Assembly: GCF_000717345.1 (NCBI RefSeq)
Contig: NZ_JNZA01000045.1
Location: forward strand, 1-53,353
DNA: 53,353 bases
From: Streptomyces lydicus
GTDB lineage: Bacteria; Actinomycetota; Actinomycetes; Streptomycetales; Streptomycetaceae
Direction: 5' to 3'
Part shown: positions 1 to 10,836 of the stretch, piece by piece
How the letters are laid out: every line of letters starts with the position of its first letter
Position numbering within the stretch: the first letter of the stretch is position 1
The notes under the pieces: model-generated
What the model saw: the letters and a program-made list of their open reading frames with translations, nothing else
Told to the model about the DNA's origin: nothing
Databases searched by the model: none
Position numbers and translations under genes: made by a program

Positions 1-2
1 AG

Positions 3-3000
3 ACGTCGTGGGAGGCGGTCGAGCGGGCGGGGCTGGATCCCCGTGCCCTGCGGGGCAGCCGTACCGGTGTCTTCACCGGCGTGATGTACCACGACTACGG
101 CAGCGGACTGGACGACGTACCCGAGGACGTCGAGGCGTTCCTCGGCAACGGCAGCGCGGGCAGCATCGCCTCCGGCCGGGTGTCGTACGCCCTCGGGCTG
201 GAGGGCCCGGCGGTGACGGTGGACACCGCGTGCTCGTCGTCGCTGGTGGCGCTGCATCTGGCGGCACAGGCGCTGCGCAGCGGCGAGTGCACCCTCGCAC
301 TCGCCGGCGGGGCGACCGTGATGGCCACCCCGGGGACCTTCGTCGGGTTCAGCCGGCAGCGGGGCCTCGCCGCCGACGGGCGGTGCAAGGCGTTCGCCGA
401 CGGCGCGGACGGCACCGGCTGGGGCGAGGGCGTGGGGGTGCTGCTGCTGGAGCGGCTGTCGGACGCACGGCGCAACGGGCATCCGGTGCTCGCCGTGGTC
501 CGTGGCAGCGCCGTCAACCAGGACGGTGCCAGCAACGGCCTGACCGCCCCCAACGGCCCCGCCCAGCAACGCGTCATTCGGCAGGCCCTCGACCACGCGC
601 GCCTCGGGCCGGCGGATGTCGACGCGGTCGAGGGGCACGGCACCGGCACCACGCTCGGCGACCCCATCGAGGCGCAGGCACTGCTCGCCACCTACGGGCA
701 GCGGCCTGAGGACCAACACCCGCTGTGGCTGGGCTCGTTGAAGTCCAACATGGGACACACCCAGGCCGCGGCCGGGGTGGGTGGTGTGATGAAGATGGTG
801 CTGGCGTTGCGGCACGGGGTGTTGCCCCGGACGCTGCATGTGGACCGGCCGTCGCGGCACGTGGACTGGTCGGCGGGCGCGGTGTCGCTGCTGACCGAGC
901 AGGTTCCCTGGCCGGAGACCGGCAGGCCGCGCCGGGCCGGTGTCTCCTCCTTCGGGATCAGCGGCACCAACGCGCACGTGATCCTGGAGCAGCCCGCCCC
1001 CGTGGCCATGGGCGCAGGCTCCGACACGTCCGACGTCCCCAACCAGCCCGGCGGACCGGCGCCCGTGCTGCCGTGGGTGCTCTCCGCCAGGACGCCCGCG
1101 GCGCTGCGCGAACAGGCTGCGGCGCTGGGGGAGTTGCTCACCGAGCGGCCGGAGACCGCCGCCGCGGACCTGGGGTTCTCGCTCGCCACCACCCGTACCG
1201 CCTTCGAGCACCGCGCCGCGGTCGTCGCCGGGGACCGGGCCGGTGCCCTGGCGGCGCTGGCCTCCCTGGCCCGGGGGGAGAGCGCGCCCGGCGCCCTGCG
1301 GGGAACCGCGACGGCCGGCGCCAGGACCGCGGTCCTCTTCTCCGGTCAGGGCAGTCAGCGCGCGGGCATGGGGACGGAGCTGTACGCCTCCTTCCCCGTC
1401 TACGCACGGGCCTTTGACGAGGTCTGCGCCCACCTCGACCCGCGGCTGGCACGGCCGCTGCGCGAGGTGGTGTTCGCGGCGCCCGAGTCGCCGGACGCCG
1501 CGCTGCTGGACCGTACGGAGTACGCGCAGCCGGCCCTGTTCGCCGTCGAGGTCGCGCTGTTCCGGCTGTGGGAGAGCTGGGGCCTGCGGCCGGACGCGGT
1601 GGCCGGGCACTCGATCGGCGAGCTCGCGGCGGCCCATGTCGCCGGGGTGTTCGACCTGGCCGACGCGGCCCGGCTGGTGACCGCCCGGGGCGGGGTGATG
1701 CAGGCGCTGCCCGGTGGCGGGGCCATGGTGTCCCTCCAGGCCGCCGAGGACGAGGTGCTGCCGCTGCTGGCCGGACGCGAACGAGAGGTGGCCGTCGCGG
1801 CGGTGAACGGCCCGGCGTCGGTGGTCGTCTCCGGCACCGAGGGCGCCGTCGCCGACGTCGCCGCGCACTTCGAGGCGCTGGGGCGCAGGACCCGCCGGCT
1901 GCGGGTGAGCCACGCCTTCCACTCGCCGCTGATGGATCCGGCCCTGGACGCCTTCCGGCAGGTGGCCCGCGAGGTGACCTACCACGCCCCGCGCATCCCG
2001 CTGGTCTCGGACGTCACCGGTGACACCGCGACGGACGAGCAGCTGGCCGACCCCGAGTACTGGGTGCGCCACGCCCGGGAGGCGGTGCGCTTCGCGGACC
2101 AGGTGCGCACGCTGGCCGGCCGGGGCGTGACCACCTTCGTCGAGGTGGGGCCGGATGCCGTACTGACCGCCATGGCGCGGGAGAGCCGGAGCGCGGACGC
2201 GGTGGCCGTGGCGAGCCTGCGCAGGGACCGGCCGGAGTGCCGGGCGGTGGCTACCGCCCTCGCCGAACTCCACGTCGGCGGCGTGCGCGTGGACTGGCAG
2301 GGCGTATTCGCGGACACCGGTGCGCGACGGGTGGAGCTGCCGACGTACGCGTTCCAGCGGGACCGCTACTGGCTGCGGTCCGGCCCGTCTGCCGCGGGCG
2401 CCCGCGCCGCCCGGTCCGCCACGCCGAACGCCCCCGCGCCGGTACGGCCGGACGGGGCGCCCGAGGACCGCTTCTGGCGGGCGGTCGCGGACCGCGATCT
2501 CGGCGCGCTGGCCACCCTGCTGGACGTGGACTCGGCACGCGAGGAGCCCTCGCTGAAGGCTGTGCTCGCGCTGCTGTCCGACTGGCGCGACGGCCGCGCC
2601 GAGGTGCCGGCCGCGGCGGGACCGGGCGACGCCGAACCGGGCGCGGACTGGTTCCACCGTCTCGCCTGGCACCCGCTGACCGACCGTGCCACCGCGCCGG
2701 CCCCCACCGGCACCTGGCTGGTCGTCGCCCCGGCCCGCCGCCCGGACGACGCCCTGGTGGCGGCCACGGTCGCGGCGCTGGAGGAGGGCGGCGCCGAGGT
2801 GGTCCTGGTCGAGCCGGCGGGGGAGGCGGGCAACGAGGCGGACGACACCGACGGGGACCGCGCCGCGGCCGGCGCTGCCTCGCTCGCGGACCGGCTGCAC
2901 CGTGCGGCCGGCGGACGGCAGATCGAGGGCGTGCTCTCGCTGCTGGGGCTCGCCGAGGGGGAGGGGCCCGGACACCCCGGCACCGCCCCTGGCCCGGCCC

Positions 3001-4550
3001 TCACCCTGGAACTGCTGCGCGCCCTCGACGCCGGGGACGTGCCGGGTGGCAGGGCACCGGTCTGGGTGGCCACCCGCGGCGCCGTATCGGTCGGCCGCTC
3101 CGACCGGCCGGCCGACCCTGCCCAGGCGCAGACCTGGGGGCTGGGCCGGGCCGCCGCCCGGGAGGCGGCCGACCGCTGGGGCGGTCTGGTCGACCTGCCT
3201 GTGGACCTCGACGTGCGGGCCCGGGCCCGGCTGCGTGCGGTACTCGCCGGCGCGATCGGAGGGGACGCGAAGGGAGCGAACAGTGAGGCCGGCGCGCTCA
3301 CGGAGACCGGAACGGCCGGCGCGAGCCCGGAGAACGAGGTTGCCCTGCGGCCGTCCGGCGCGTACGCCCGGCGTCTCGTGCCGGCCCCGCAGCCGGCCAC
3401 CGGCCGCGCCCCCGCCTGGACCACGCGCGGTACGGCACTGCTCACCGACGTGACGACGCCCGAGGGCCCGCACCTCGCCCGCTGGCTGGCCCGCGCCGGT
3501 GCCGAACACCTGGTGCTGCTGGCACCGCCCGGCACCGACACGCCCGAACAACTCGCCGACGAACTGGCCGAGTTGACAGCCGAGGTCACCGTCGCCCGGT
3601 GCGACACCCGCGACCGGGCGGCGCTGGCCGCGCTGCTCGATTCGCTGACCGCGAGCGGCCGGCCGGTGCGTACGGTCGTGCACACGACCGGAACGCCGCA
3701 CCCGGCCCCGCCGAGCGGCACCCCGCGCGCCGTCCTGGCCGACACCCTGCCGGCCCGGGTCGCGGGCGCCGAGCACCTGGCCGAACTGCTCGACCACGAC
3801 GCCCTGGACGCCTTTGTCGTCTGCTCCTCCGCCGCCGGTACCTGGGGCGCCGAGGGGCAGGCGGCCGCTGCCGCCGCCGACGCCCACCTCTCGGCCTGGG
3901 CCGCCCGCCGCCGGGAGTCGGGGCTGCCGGTGACCGTGGTCGCCTGGGGGCCGTGGGCCGGGAACGACCCCACGGACGGGGCGGCCACGGGCGACGGACT
4001 CACCCCGCTGCCCCCGGCCGCGGCCGTCCGCGCGCTGCACCGGATCCTCGACGCGGGCGGCGGCACCGACCGGATCGTGGCGGACGTGGACTGGGAGCGG
4101 TACGTCGCCGGCTGCCCCGCCGGCCGCATCAGCCCGCTGTTCCGCGAACTACCGCCGGTACAGGCCGCGTTGGCCGCACACGCCGCACCGTACGGCCGGG
4201 ACGGGGACGCGCCGGGGCAGGCCACCGGGCCGGGCGACTGGACGCCCGAGGAGCTGCGGCGGCGCCTGGCCGGACTGCCGGCGGACCAGCGGCCGGCCCT
4301 GCTGCTGGAGCTGGTCCGGGCCCGCTCCGCCACCGTGCTCGGCCATGCCGACCCGCGGTCCGTCGGCGCCGACGACGACTTCCTCGACATCGGCTTCGCC
4401 TCCATGACCGCCGTCGAACTGCGCAACCAACTGGTCGCGGACACCGGAGTGGAGCTGCCGCCGACCCTGATCTACGACTGCCCCACACCGGCAGCCCTCG
4501 CCACGTACCTGCTCGAAGAAGTGCAACAGCTGAAGGAGCCCGTTTCATGA
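3..4550 (+). CDS. Type I modular PKS, final module (KS-AT-KR-ACP), 5' partial
   Basis: The frame is open from base 3 and the N-terminus lies outside the window. The KS lacks its first part but has the active-site Cys (DTACSSS, fragment residue 77) and the two His (GHGTGT near 212, KSNMGH near 252). The AT has GHSIG (Ser near 537) and HAFH (near 637), the malonyl-CoA signature. The KR region (about 1140-1310) has lost the glycine-rich NADPH motif and the catalytic Tyr (the GQ..AYAAANA region reads [10 protein letters not shown]), so it is almost certainly inactive. The ACP follows, with [10 protein letters not shown] (Ser near 1467). There is no thioesterase or reductase domain. A malonyl-loading, non-reducing terminal module with no release domain is what is needed to pass a beta-keto acyl chain to an NRPS C domain for tetramic acid formation. 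It is probably the C-terminus of the last streptolydigin PKS. The stop overlaps the next start (ATGA). Confidence 0.95.
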   Translation, partial: TSWEAVERAGLDPRALRGSRTGVFTGVMYHDYGSGLDDVPEDVEAFLGNGSAGSIASGRVSYALGLEGPAVTVDTACSSSLVALHLAAQALRSGECTLALAGGATVMATPGTFVGFSRQRGLAADGRCKAFADGADGTGWGEGVGVLLLERLSDARRNGHPVLAVVRGSAVNQDGASNGLTAPNGPAQQRVIRQALDHARLGPADVDAVEGHGTGTTLGDPIEAQALLATYGQRPEDQHPLWLGSLKSNMGHTQAAAGVGGVMKMVLALRHGVLPRTLHVDRPSRHVDWSAGAVSLLTEQVPWPETGRPRRAGVSSFGISGTNAHVILEQPAPVAMGAGSDTSDVPNQPGGPAPVLPWVLSARTPAALREQAAALGELLTERPETAAADLGFSLATTRTAFEHRAAVVAGDRAGALAALASLARGESAPGALRGTATAGARTAVLFSGQGSQRAGMGTELYASFPVYARAFDEVCAHLDPRLARPLREVVFAAPESPDAALLDRTEYAQPALFAVEVALFRLWESWGLRPDAVAGHSIGELAAAHVAGVFDLADAARLVTARGGVMQALPGGGAMVSLQAAEDEVLPLLAGREREVAVAAVNGPASVVVSGTEGAVADVAAHFEALGRRTRRLRVSHAFHSPLMDPALDAFRQVAREVTYHAPRIPLVSDVTGDTATDEQLADPEYWVRHAREAVRFADQVRTLAGRGVTTFVEVGPDAVLTAMARESRSADAVAVASLRRDRPECRAVATALAELHVGGVRVDWQGVFADTGARRVELPTYAFQRDRYWLRSGPSAAGARAARSATPNAPAPVRPDGAPEDRFWRAVADRDLGALATLLDVDSAREEPSLKAVLALLSDWRDGRAEVPAAAGPGDAEPGADWFHRLAWHPLTDRATAPAPTGTWLVVAPARRPDDALVAATVAALEEGGAEVVLVEPAGEAGNEADDTDGDRAAAGAASLADRLHRAAGGRQIEGVLSLLGLAEGEGPGHPGTAPGPALTLELLRALDAGDVPGGRAPVWVATRGAVSVGRSDRPADPAQAQTWGLGRAAAREAADRWGGLVDLPVDLDVRARARLRAVLAGAIGGDAKGANSEAGALTETGTAGASPENEVALRPSGAYARRLVPAPQPATGRAPAWTTRGTALLTDVTTPEGPHLARWLARAGAEHLVLLAPPGTDTPEQLADELAELTAEVTVARCDTRDRAALAALLDSLTASGRPVRTVVHTTGTPHPAPPSGTPRAVLADTLPARVAGAEHLAELLDHDALDAFVVCSSAAGTWGAEGQAAAAAADAHLSAWAARRRESGLPVTVVAWGPWAGNDPTDGAATGDGLTPLPPAAAVRALHRILDAGGGTDRIVADVDWERYVAGCPAGRISPLFRELPPVQAALAAHAAPYGRDGDAPGQATGPGDWTPEELRRRLAGLPADQRPALLLELVRARSATVLGHADPRSVGADDDFLDIGFASMTAVELRNQLVADTGVELPPTLIYDCPTPAALATYLLEEVQQLKEPVS

Positions 4551-5329
4551 CCACCTCCGCGACGGCATCCGCGATCCACCGCGCCAACCCCTGGATCCAT
4601 CGCTACCACCCGGCTCCGGACGGCGCGCTGACCCTGGTCTGCTTCCCGCACGCCGGGGGCTCGGCCACCTTCTACCACCCGGTCTCCCGCGCGCTGTCCC
4701 CGCAGGTGGAGGTGGTGGCCGTGCAGTACCCGGGACGTCAGGAGCGGTACGGCGAACCGGCGATCGACAACCTCGCGGAACTCGCCGACCGCGCCCACGA
4801 GGCGCTCGCGCCGCTGGCCGGCCGTCCGCTCGCACTGTTCGGCCACAGCATGGGCGCGATCGTCGCCTTCGAGGTGGCCCGGCGGATGGAGCGGGACGCC
4901 GGCGCGGGCCCCCTCGCGCTGTTCCTCTCGGGCCGCCGGGCGCCCTCCTGCCGCCGCGGCGACCGGGTCAGCGACGGCGGCGACGCGGCGCTGATACGGG
5001 AACTCCGGCTGCTGCGCGGCACCGACCCCGCGATGCTGGACGACCCCGAGATCGTCGAGATGATCCTGCCCGCGCTGCGCGCCGACTACCGGGCGATCGA
5101 ATCCCACCGCTGCCCGCCCGACGCCGCGGTGCGCTGCCCGGTCACCGTGCTCACCGGTGACGCCGACCCGCACACCACCGTCGAGGAGGCGCGGGCCTGG
5201 TCCGGTCACACCACCGGCGGCTGCGACATCGAGATCTTCCCCGGTGGCCACTTCTTCCTCGCGGACCGGTCCGCGGACGTCCTCGCCGCCGTCGCCCGAC
5301 GACTGCGGACGCTCGCGGCGACGGCATGA
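4547..5329 (+). CDS. Type II thioesterase
   Basis: An alpha/beta-hydrolase of 260 residues, the usual size for stand-alone editing thioesterases of PKS/NRPS clusters. Visible motifs are FPHAGGSA near residue 33, the nucleophile elbow GHSMG (Ser101), GDADP in the acid region and GGHFFL with the catalytic His near the C-terminus. Such enzymes remove aberrant acyl groups from carrier proteins. The ATG at 4547 overlaps the PKS stop (ATGA), implying translational coupling. It is not expected to release the product, because the tetramic acid is formed by the separate Dieckmann cyclase at 33024. Confidence 0.93.
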   Translation: MTTSATASAIHRANPWIHRYHPAPDGALTLVCFPHAGGSATFYHPVSRALSPQVEVVAVQYPGRQERYGEPAIDNLAELADRAHEALAPLAGRPLALFGHSMGAIVAFEVARRMERDAGAGPLALFLSGRRAPSCRRGDRVSDGGDAALIRELRLLRGTDPAMLDDPEIVEMILPALRADYRAIESHRCPPDAAVRCPVTVLTGDADPHTTVEEARAWSGHTTGGCDIEIFPGGHFFLADRSADVLAAVARRLRTLAATA

Positions 5330-5370
5330 CGACCGTCGACGGCCCCCGTCCGGCACCCGGAAAGGACTTC

Positions 5371-6228
5371 ATGAGCGAGCGCACCGCGCACCGGCCCCCA
5401 CCTGCCCCGGACCGCTGGCGGGTCATCTGGCAGGACACCTTCGACGGGGACGCGGGCGCGCCCCCGGACCCGGAGCGCTGGCGGGCCGTCACCGGCAGCC
5501 CCTTCGGCGCCGGCGTGGAGGAGCACACCGACGACCCCGGGCACCTGGCGCTCGACGGCGACGGGCACCTGCGCCTGACCGCCACGTACGAGGCCGGGAC
5601 CGGACCCGACGGCACCGAGGGCCGGTACCGGGCGGCGTGGATCGAGACCCGGCGGGAGGACTTCGTTCCCCGCCCGGGCGGCGCGCTGCGCATCGAGGCC
5701 CGGGTCCGCACCGCCCCCGGCAGCGGCCTCGACTGCGCGATGTGGGCCTGGGGCACCCAGCTGCGCCACCGTGGGGACGAGGACCCGGTCCAGGCGTGGT
5801 ACCGGGCCGGCGAGATCGACGTGTTCGAGGTGCTCGGCTCCGAACCCGACTCCGTCTGGGGCGCGGTGCACTCCCCGGAGTGCCACCAGATCCCCTCCCT
5901 CGGCATGGGCGGCCCCACCACCACCGGCGACGGCAGCGCGCTCAGCGACCGGTTCCACACCTACGCGGTCGTCTGGCGGCGGGACCCCGACTCCCTCACC
6001 TGGTCCCTCGACGGCCGTGAGTACCTGCGGCTGATACCCGAGGACACCACGCCCCAGGGATGGCTGTTCCACCAGCCCGTCTTCTTCTGCCTGGCCGTCA
6101 TCATCGGCAGCCCGGGCGGACCCGTGCTGCCGGGCACACCGGACCCGTCCGCGTTCCCGTCCGCGCTGCTCGTCGACCACCTCACCATCTCCGAAGAGAC
6201 CGAACCGACCGAGGGGACACGGGCGTGA
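5371..6228 (+). CDS. GH16-fold protein, TrdE-like dehydratase candidate (copy 1)
   Basis: A concanavalin-like GH16-family protein of 285 residues. The family signature ExDxxE is intact as [10 protein letters not shown] (E148, D150, E153). In tirandamycin biosynthesis the GH16-family enzyme TrdE was shown to form the C11-C12 double bond rather than cleave a glycan, so a polyketide-tailoring role is the best inference here. No signal peptide is evident, which argues against a secreted glucanase. I chose the ATG at 5371 because GGAAAGGA lies just upstream. A start at 5326 overlapping the thioesterase stop is also possible. The end overlaps the next gene (GTGA). A second, clearly paralogous copy lies at 24168. 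Confidence 0.85.
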   Translation: MSERTAHRPPPAPDRWRVIWQDTFDGDAGAPPDPERWRAVTGSPFGAGVEEHTDDPGHLALDGDGHLRLTATYEAGTGPDGTEGRYRAAWIETRREDFVPRPGGALRIEARVRTAPGSGLDCAMWAWGTQLRHRGDEDPVQAWYRAGEIDVFEVLGSEPDSVWGAVHSPECHQIPSLGMGGPTTTGDGSALSDRFHTYAVVWRRDPDSLTWSLDGREYLRLIPEDTTPQGWLFHQPVFFCLAVIIGSPGGPVLPGTPDPSAFPSALLVDHLTISEETEPTEGTRA

Positions 6229-7772
6229 ACCAGCCCACCGCACAGGACCTCCATCCGCTGATCACCGCGCTGGTGCACGACGTCCGCCGGGATCCGACGG
6301 GCGCGCTGGGCCCCTCCGTCTACGAGACGGCCCGGCTGACCGCGCTGGCCCCCTGGCTCCCGGGCCACGCGGCGCGGATCGCCTTCCTCCTCGACGAGCA
6401 GAACCCGGACGGCAGTTGGGCCGGCCCGGACGGCTATGCGCTGGTCCCCACCCTGAGCGCGGTGCAGGCCCTGCTGGCCCTCCTCGGCCGGGACGGCTCC
6501 GCGGCGTTGCCCGTCCCGAGGGAGGCCGTCGCCTCCGCCGCCGTACGGGGACTGACCGCCGCGGCCGCGGTACTCGCCAAGAGCGAGCAGTGCGCGGTGC
6601 CGCCCACGGTCGTTTACTTCATGATCATTCCGGCCCTGGTGGAGGACATCAACGCACGGTTGGCCGCCCCGCCGCCCGGCCTCCCCGGCACCGCCCTGCG
6701 CCCGCTGCCGCTGCCGCACGGCATGACCGACGCCGTACTGCGCAGCCTGCGGACGGACGCCTGGCGCAACCCGCTGGCCGGCCACTACCTGGAGATCGTC
6801 GGGCCGGTCGCGGTCAACGCCCGCGAAATGCAGCCCGTCGACGGGGCCGTGGGCTGCTCGGCCGCGGCGACCGCGGCCTGGCTCGGCCCCGACGAACCCA
6901 CCGACCCGGACCACCCCTCGGTGCGCTTCCTCACCGCCACCCAGGCCCGGCTCGGCGGACCGGTCCCCGCCATGACCTCGCTGACGTACTACGAACGGGC
7001 CTGGATCCTGGGCAACCTCGCCACCGCGGGCGCCCCCGTCGAGCTGCTCGCGCCGCTGGCGGAGGGACTGCCGCCCGACGTCGGACGCTCGGGCGCGCCC
7101 ACCGCACCGGGGTTCGCCTACGAGGCCGAGACCAGCGCCATCGTCCTGACGGCGCTCGCCCACCTGGACGCCCCGGAAGAACCCCACTACCTGTGGCAGT
7201 ACGACGCGGGCAGCCACTTCATGTCCACCCTCCCGGAACACCAGCCCTCGAACACCACCAACGCCCACGTCCTCGAAGCGCTCGGCGGCTACGCCGAGCA
7301 GCACCCCGCCGACGCCGCCCGCTACCGCGACGCGGTCACCCGGATCGCCCGCTGGCTGGGGGAGCGGCAGCAGCCGGACGGCAGCTGGTCGGACAAGTGG
7401 CATGCCTCCCCGCTCTTCGCCACCGCGCGCTGCGTCCTCGCCCTGCACCGGCATGCCGGCGCGCAGTCCGCCGAAACGGTGCGGCGGGCCGTCCGCTGGG
7501 TGCTGCGCAACCAGCACGACGACGGATCGTGGGGCCACTGGGGCGGCACCGCGGAGGAGACCGCGTACGCGGTGCGGATCCTCCTGGACACCCGGGCCGA
7601 GGGGGACCAGGAGGCCGTGCGCGCCGCGCTGCGCGGCCGCGACCACCTCCTGCGGCACGGTCCGGGCGACCGTCATCCGCCCCTGTGGATCGGCAAGGAG
7701 CTCTACACCCCCGCCCACATCGTCCGCGCCGCCGTCCTGGGCGCACTGCTGGCCGCACAGCGGCTCGACTGA
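6225..7772 (+). CDS. Class II terpene cyclase-like protein with altered DxDD motif
   Basis: 515 residues, the usual size of bacterial class II diterpene cyclases, with an alpha-barrel/QW-repeat architecture: QNPDGSW near residue 57, QQPDGSW near 383 and QHDDGSW near 428. At the place where the DxDDT proton-donor motif is expected the sequence reads YEAETSAIVLTAL (E300-A-E302-T303), so the aspartate acid is replaced. There are no terpene precursor genes nearby and the gene is coupled by GTGA to a TrdE-like gene in a polyketide operon. I recall a similar prenyltransferase/cyclase-like gene in tirandamycin clusters. A role in cyclising the polyketide (for example the bicyclic ketal) is inference. 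The start is the GTG at 6225. Confidence 0.75.
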   Translation: MNQPTAQDLHPLITALVHDVRRDPTGALGPSVYETARLTALAPWLPGHAARIAFLLDEQNPDGSWAGPDGYALVPTLSAVQALLALLGRDGSAALPVPREAVASAAVRGLTAAAAVLAKSEQCAVPPTVVYFMIIPALVEDINARLAAPPPGLPGTALRPLPLPHGMTDAVLRSLRTDAWRNPLAGHYLEIVGPVAVNAREMQPVDGAVGCSAAATAAWLGPDEPTDPDHPSVRFLTATQARLGGPVPAMTSLTYYERAWILGNLATAGAPVELLAPLAEGLPPDVGRSGAPTAPGFAYEAETSAIVLTALAHLDAPEEPHYLWQYDAGSHFMSTLPEHQPSNTTNAHVLEALGGYAEQHPADAARYRDAVTRIARWLGERQQPDGSWSDKWHASPLFATARCVLALHRHAGAQSAETVRRAVRWVLRNQHDDGSWGHWGGTAEETAYAVRILLDTRAEGDQEAVRAALRGRDHLLRHGPGDRHPPLWIGKELYTPAHIVRAAVLGALLAAQRLD

Positions 7773-7822
7773 CCGCCGCCGGCGGGCCGGAGGCGGACCG
7801 TACGGCCCGCCTCCGGCCCGTC

Positions 7823-9067
7823 TCACGCGCGGTGCAGACGGACCGGGAGCGTGCGGAGGCCGCGGATGAGCGTGCTGGACCGCCAGCGCAACTCGCCCGG
7901 TGCGACGGCCAGTTCCATGCCGGGGAACCGCTGGAGCAGCGCGTCGAAGGCGATCCGGGCCTCCAGCCGGGCCAGCGGCGCGCCCAGGCAGTGGTGGATG
8001 CCGTGCCCGAACGCCAGGTGGCCGCCGGTCGCGCGGGAGACGTCCAGGTCGTGCGGCCGGGTGAACCGCCGCGGGTCGCGGTTGGCGGAGGCCAGCGACA
8101 GCAGCACGAAGTCCCCGGCGGGGATGTCCACGTCACCGATGCGTACGCACTCCGTGGCGCAGCGGAACGTGGCGTGCTTCAACGGCCCCTCGATTCGCAG
8201 GAATTCCTCCACCGCGGTGGGCAGCAGCGACCGGTCGGCGAGCAGCTTCTCCCACTGGTCGCGGTCCGCCATCAGATGGAACACCCCGTTGCCCAGGGTG
8301 TTGACGGTGGTCTCGTGGCCGGCGACCAGCAGCAGAAACGTCATCGACAGCAGCTCGGTCTCGCTCAGCCGGTCCTCGTCGTCGCGGGCGGCCACCAGCG
8401 TGGACAGCACATCGCCGGACGGTGCGCGGCGCTTGCGCTCGATGAGGTCGCGCAGATAGCCGGTCAGTTCGGCCGATGCGGCGGCGGCCGCTTCCGAGGT
8501 GCCACCGGCGACCAGCGCCCTGGACCAGGTACTGAAGGCTGCCTCCTCCCCGGGCGGTATCCCCAGCAGCAGGCAGATCACCGCGATCGGCAGCGGAAAC
8601 GCGAAGCGGTCCAGGAGGTCCACGACGCCCTCGTCGGGCAGACCGTCCAGCAGTTGATGGGTGAGGCGCTCGATGTCGGGGCGGAACCGCTCGACGGCGC
8701 GGGTGGTGAACACGCTGTTGACGAGCCGGCGGAGCCTGGTGTGGTCCGGTGGGTCGCTGTGCAGCATGTGCGTGGCGAGGGAGGCGGAGAAGGCGCCGCG
8801 CTTGTCGCTGTCCGGTGCGTTCTGCGCGAAGAGCGGGTCCGTCCTGCGCAGATCGGTGCTGAGCCGGGGGTCCGTGAGCGCCGCGCGCACCGCGTCGTAG
8901 CCGGTCACGACCCACACCGGCAGGCCGCCGCAGACCGGGAGGTCCGGCGGGAGGACGACCTGGTGGGCCGGGCCGTCGCCGTGCAGTTCGGCGTAGAGGG
9001 AATGCGGGTCCTGCATGAAGGCGGCGTCGAGCTGCCGGAGGCGTGAGCGGACCGGGTTCTCTGACAT
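7823..9067 (-). CDS. Cytochrome P450 (copy 1)
   Basis: 414 residues, typical of bacterial CYPs. The I-helix motif AGHETT, the K-helix EEFLR (ExxR) and the heme loop FGHGIHHCLG with the axial Cys are all present. The start ATG is preceded by GGAGGAAG. It is the downstream member of a minus-strand pair with the MFS exporter. It is closely paralogous to the P450 at 25019: both share FMQDPH near the N-terminus, GGLPVWVV, ALTDPRLSTDL and the same heme loop. Streptolydigin needs oxidations (ketal-forming hydroxylation, epoxide), and two cluster P450s (SlgO1/SlgO2) are described in the literature. I cannot tell which copy is which. Confidence 0.93.
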   Translation of the reverse strand: MSENPVRSRLRQLDAAFMQDPHSLYAELHGDGPAHQVVLPPDLPVCGGLPVWVVTGYDAVRAALTDPRLSTDLRRTDPLFAQNAPDSDKRGAFSASLATHMLHSDPPDHTRLRRLVNSVFTTRAVERFRPDIERLTHQLLDGLPDEGVVDLLDRFAFPLPIAVICLLLGIPPGEEAAFSTWSRALVAGGTSEAAAAASAELTGYLRDLIERKRRAPSGDVLSTLVAARDDEDRLSETELLSMTFLLLVAGHETTVNTLGNGVFHLMADRDQWEKLLADRSLLPTAVEEFLRIEGPLKHATFRCATECVRIGDVDIPAGDFVLLSLASANRDPRRFTRPHDLDVSRATGGHLAFGHGIHHCLGAPLARLEARIAFDALLQRFPGMELAVAPGELRWRSSTLIRGLRTLPVRLHRA

Positions 9068-9094
9068 GTGGCACTTCCTCCACGGAAAGAATGT

Positions 9095-9131
9095 GGCCGC
9101 CCCACCGGGGCAAAGGAACGGTGGGGCGGCC
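9095..9131 (-). terminator. Hairpin between MFS gene and P450 gene
   Basis: Perfect 12-bp stem (9095-9106 with 9120-9131) and a 13-nt loop, downstream of the MFS stop and upstream of the P450 start on the same strand. There is no T-run. It may terminate or attenuate read-through, so the two genes need not be expressed equally. Confidence 0.5.
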
Positions 9132-9188
9132 GGCGGCAGCCGCTGGGCCGGGGGAACCCGGCGACTGCTGGCTCGTGGTGACCTGCGG

Positions 9189-10685
9189 TCAGGTGCCCGG
9201 GGCGACTTCCTCCTTGGCGGGCGCGGCCGGCGCCTTGGCCGGAGCCGGCGTCCGCAGGTCGACCTTGATCAGGACCGCCGCGACGACCGCGGTGACCAGC
9301 AGGATCCCGCCGGCCCACAGGCTCGCCACCGCGTAGCCGTGCACGGTCGCCTCCGCGGTGGCCGCGGCTCCGGGCGCCCGGGAGGCCAGGGCGGTGGCCG
9401 TCACGCTCGTCGCGATGGTGTTGAGCAGCGCCGTCCCGATGGAGCCGCCGATCTGCTGCGAGGTGCTGACGAACGCCGAGACGACACCGACGTCGGCGGG
9501 CGGCACCTTGTTCGTCGCGATGTTGACGCACGGCGTCATCACCAGGCCCAGTCCGGCGCCGAGCAGGATCTGGGTGGGCAGCAGCGTCGACGCGTACGGG
9601 CTCTCCGGGGTCAGCCGGCCGAGGTTGAACAGTCCGGCCGCGGCCAGCAGCAGGCCCGGCGCCACCAGCAGCCGCACCGGCACCCGCGGCATGAGCCGGG
9701 CGGTGACCTGGGTCGTGGTGAGCACCGTCGCCAGGGTCGCCGGGAGCAGCGCCAGCCCGGCACGGGCCGGTGAGTAGTGCATGACCACCTGGAGCTGGTA
9801 GGTCATGATCAGGAACAGCCCGAACATGCCGACCATGGCCAGCGCGATGGTGAGGAAGCCGCCGGCGCGGTTGCGTTCGGCCAGCACCCGCAGCGGCAGC
9901 AGGGGATCGCGGACCTTGGCCTGGAGCGCCACGAAGGCGGTCAGCAGCACCAGCGCGGCCACCAGCAGGCCGACCACCCGGCCCGAGCCCCAGCCCTCGT
10001 CCGCGGCCTCGCTGAAGCCGTAGACCAGCGCCACCATGCCGCCGCTGGAGAGCACCGCGCCGGGGACGTCGATCCGCACGCCCCGCTGGGCCGGCAGACC
10101 GGGCAGCAGCAGCCAGGCGCCGACGGCCACCAGGACCCCGATGGGGACGTTGACGTACAGGCACCAGCGCCAGTCGAGGTACTGGGTGATCACGCCGCCG
10201 CAGAGCAGACCCAGCGCTCCGCCGGCCGCGGCCACCGAGCTGAAGACGCCGAACGCCTTGGCGCGCTCCCGGGGCTCGGTGAACGTCGTGGTGAGCATCG
10301 CGAGGGTCGCGGGGATCAGGAGCGCGGCGAAGAGTCCCTGTGCGGCGCGGGAGCCGACCAGGATCGCGGCGGTCGGCGCGGCGCCGCCGGCCGCGGAGGC
10401 GGCGGTGAATCCGGCGACCGCGATGACGAAGGCCCGCTTGCGCCCGATGAGGTCGCCGATCCGGCCGCCCAGGAGCAGCAGTCCGCCGAAGGCGAGGGTG
10501 TAGGCGGTGATCACCCATTGCCGGTCCGCGTCCGACATGCCCGTGGCCCGCTGCGCCCAGGGAAGGGCGATGTTCACGATCGTGGTGTCCAGCATGACCA
10601 TCAGCTGGGCGATCCCGATCACCGCCAGGCCCCACCACCGGAAGCGCGCCTGCCTCGTGGTCGAGGCCGCGGTCGCTTGCGTCAT
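9189..10685 (-). CDS. MFS drug exporter, DHA2 (EmrB/QacA) type
   Basis: 498 residues with many hydrophobic segments, consistent with a 14-helix DHA2 proton antiporter of the cytoplasmic membrane. Family motifs include LDTTIVNIALP in the first helix region and GGRIGDLIGRKRAF (motif A) in the loop after helix 2. I start at 10685 (MTQATAAS) because AGAGGAGC lies 6 nt upstream. Its divergent partner is the TetR gene at 10837, and the shared intergenic region holds an inverted repeat, the usual arrangement for a repressor controlling an efflux pump. The probable substrate is the cluster product. Confidence 0.9.
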   Translation of the reverse strand: MTQATAASTTRQARFRWWGLAVIGIAQLMVMLDTTIVNIALPWAQRATGMSDADRQWVITAYTLAFGGLLLLGGRIGDLIGRKRAFVIAVAGFTAASAAGGAAPTAAILVGSRAAQGLFAALLIPATLAMLTTTFTEPRERAKAFGVFSSVAAAGGALGLLCGGVITQYLDWRWCLYVNVPIGVLVAVGAWLLLPGLPAQRGVRIDVPGAVLSSGGMVALVYGFSEAADEGWGSGRVVGLLVAALVLLTAFVALQAKVRDPLLPLRVLAERNRAGGFLTIALAMVGMFGLFLIMTYQLQVVMHYSPARAGLALLPATLATVLTTTQVTARLMPRVPVRLLVAPGLLLAAAGLFNLGRLTPESPYASTLLPTQILLGAGLGLVMTPCVNIATNKVPPADVGVVSAFVSTSQQIGGSIGTALLNTIATSVTATALASRAPGAAATAEATVHGYAVASLWAGGILLVTAVVAAVLIKVDLRTPAPAKAPAAPAKEEVAPGT

Positions 10686-10754
10686 GTCGCTCCTCTTTCG
10701 TCTTTCCGCGCTCGTTGACGCAGGCCGGCGCGGCACCGGACTGCGGTAGCAGCA

Positions 10755-10830
10755 GTAAAACCCAATTGCTTAACCGAGTCAAGATGTAAACCTGGTCACC
10801 TCCTTGACTCGGTAAGCCTCGTGTTAGGGT
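10755..10830. promoter_or_regulatory. Divergent promoters with TetR operator-like inverted repeat
   Basis: Inverted half-sites CTTAACCGAGTCAAG (10769-10783, + strand) and CTTACCGAGTCAAG (10816-10803, - strand) differ by one base. Reading toward the MFS gene, TTGACT (inside the left half-site) is followed after 17 bp by TTTACT. Toward the TetR gene, TTGACT (10805-10810) is followed by TAGGGT (10825-10830), which would start transcription at or next to the GTG at 10837. Both -35 elements lie inside the half-sites, so a bound regulator would block both genes. Confidence 0.65.
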
Positions 10831-10836
10831 GCAGGG

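Noticed and set aside
2366..4444. Long open frame (692 codons) antisense to the PKS
   Set aside because: High-GC antisense shadow with Ser/Ala/Arg-rich sequence and no motifs; the opposite strand encodes clear PKS domains.
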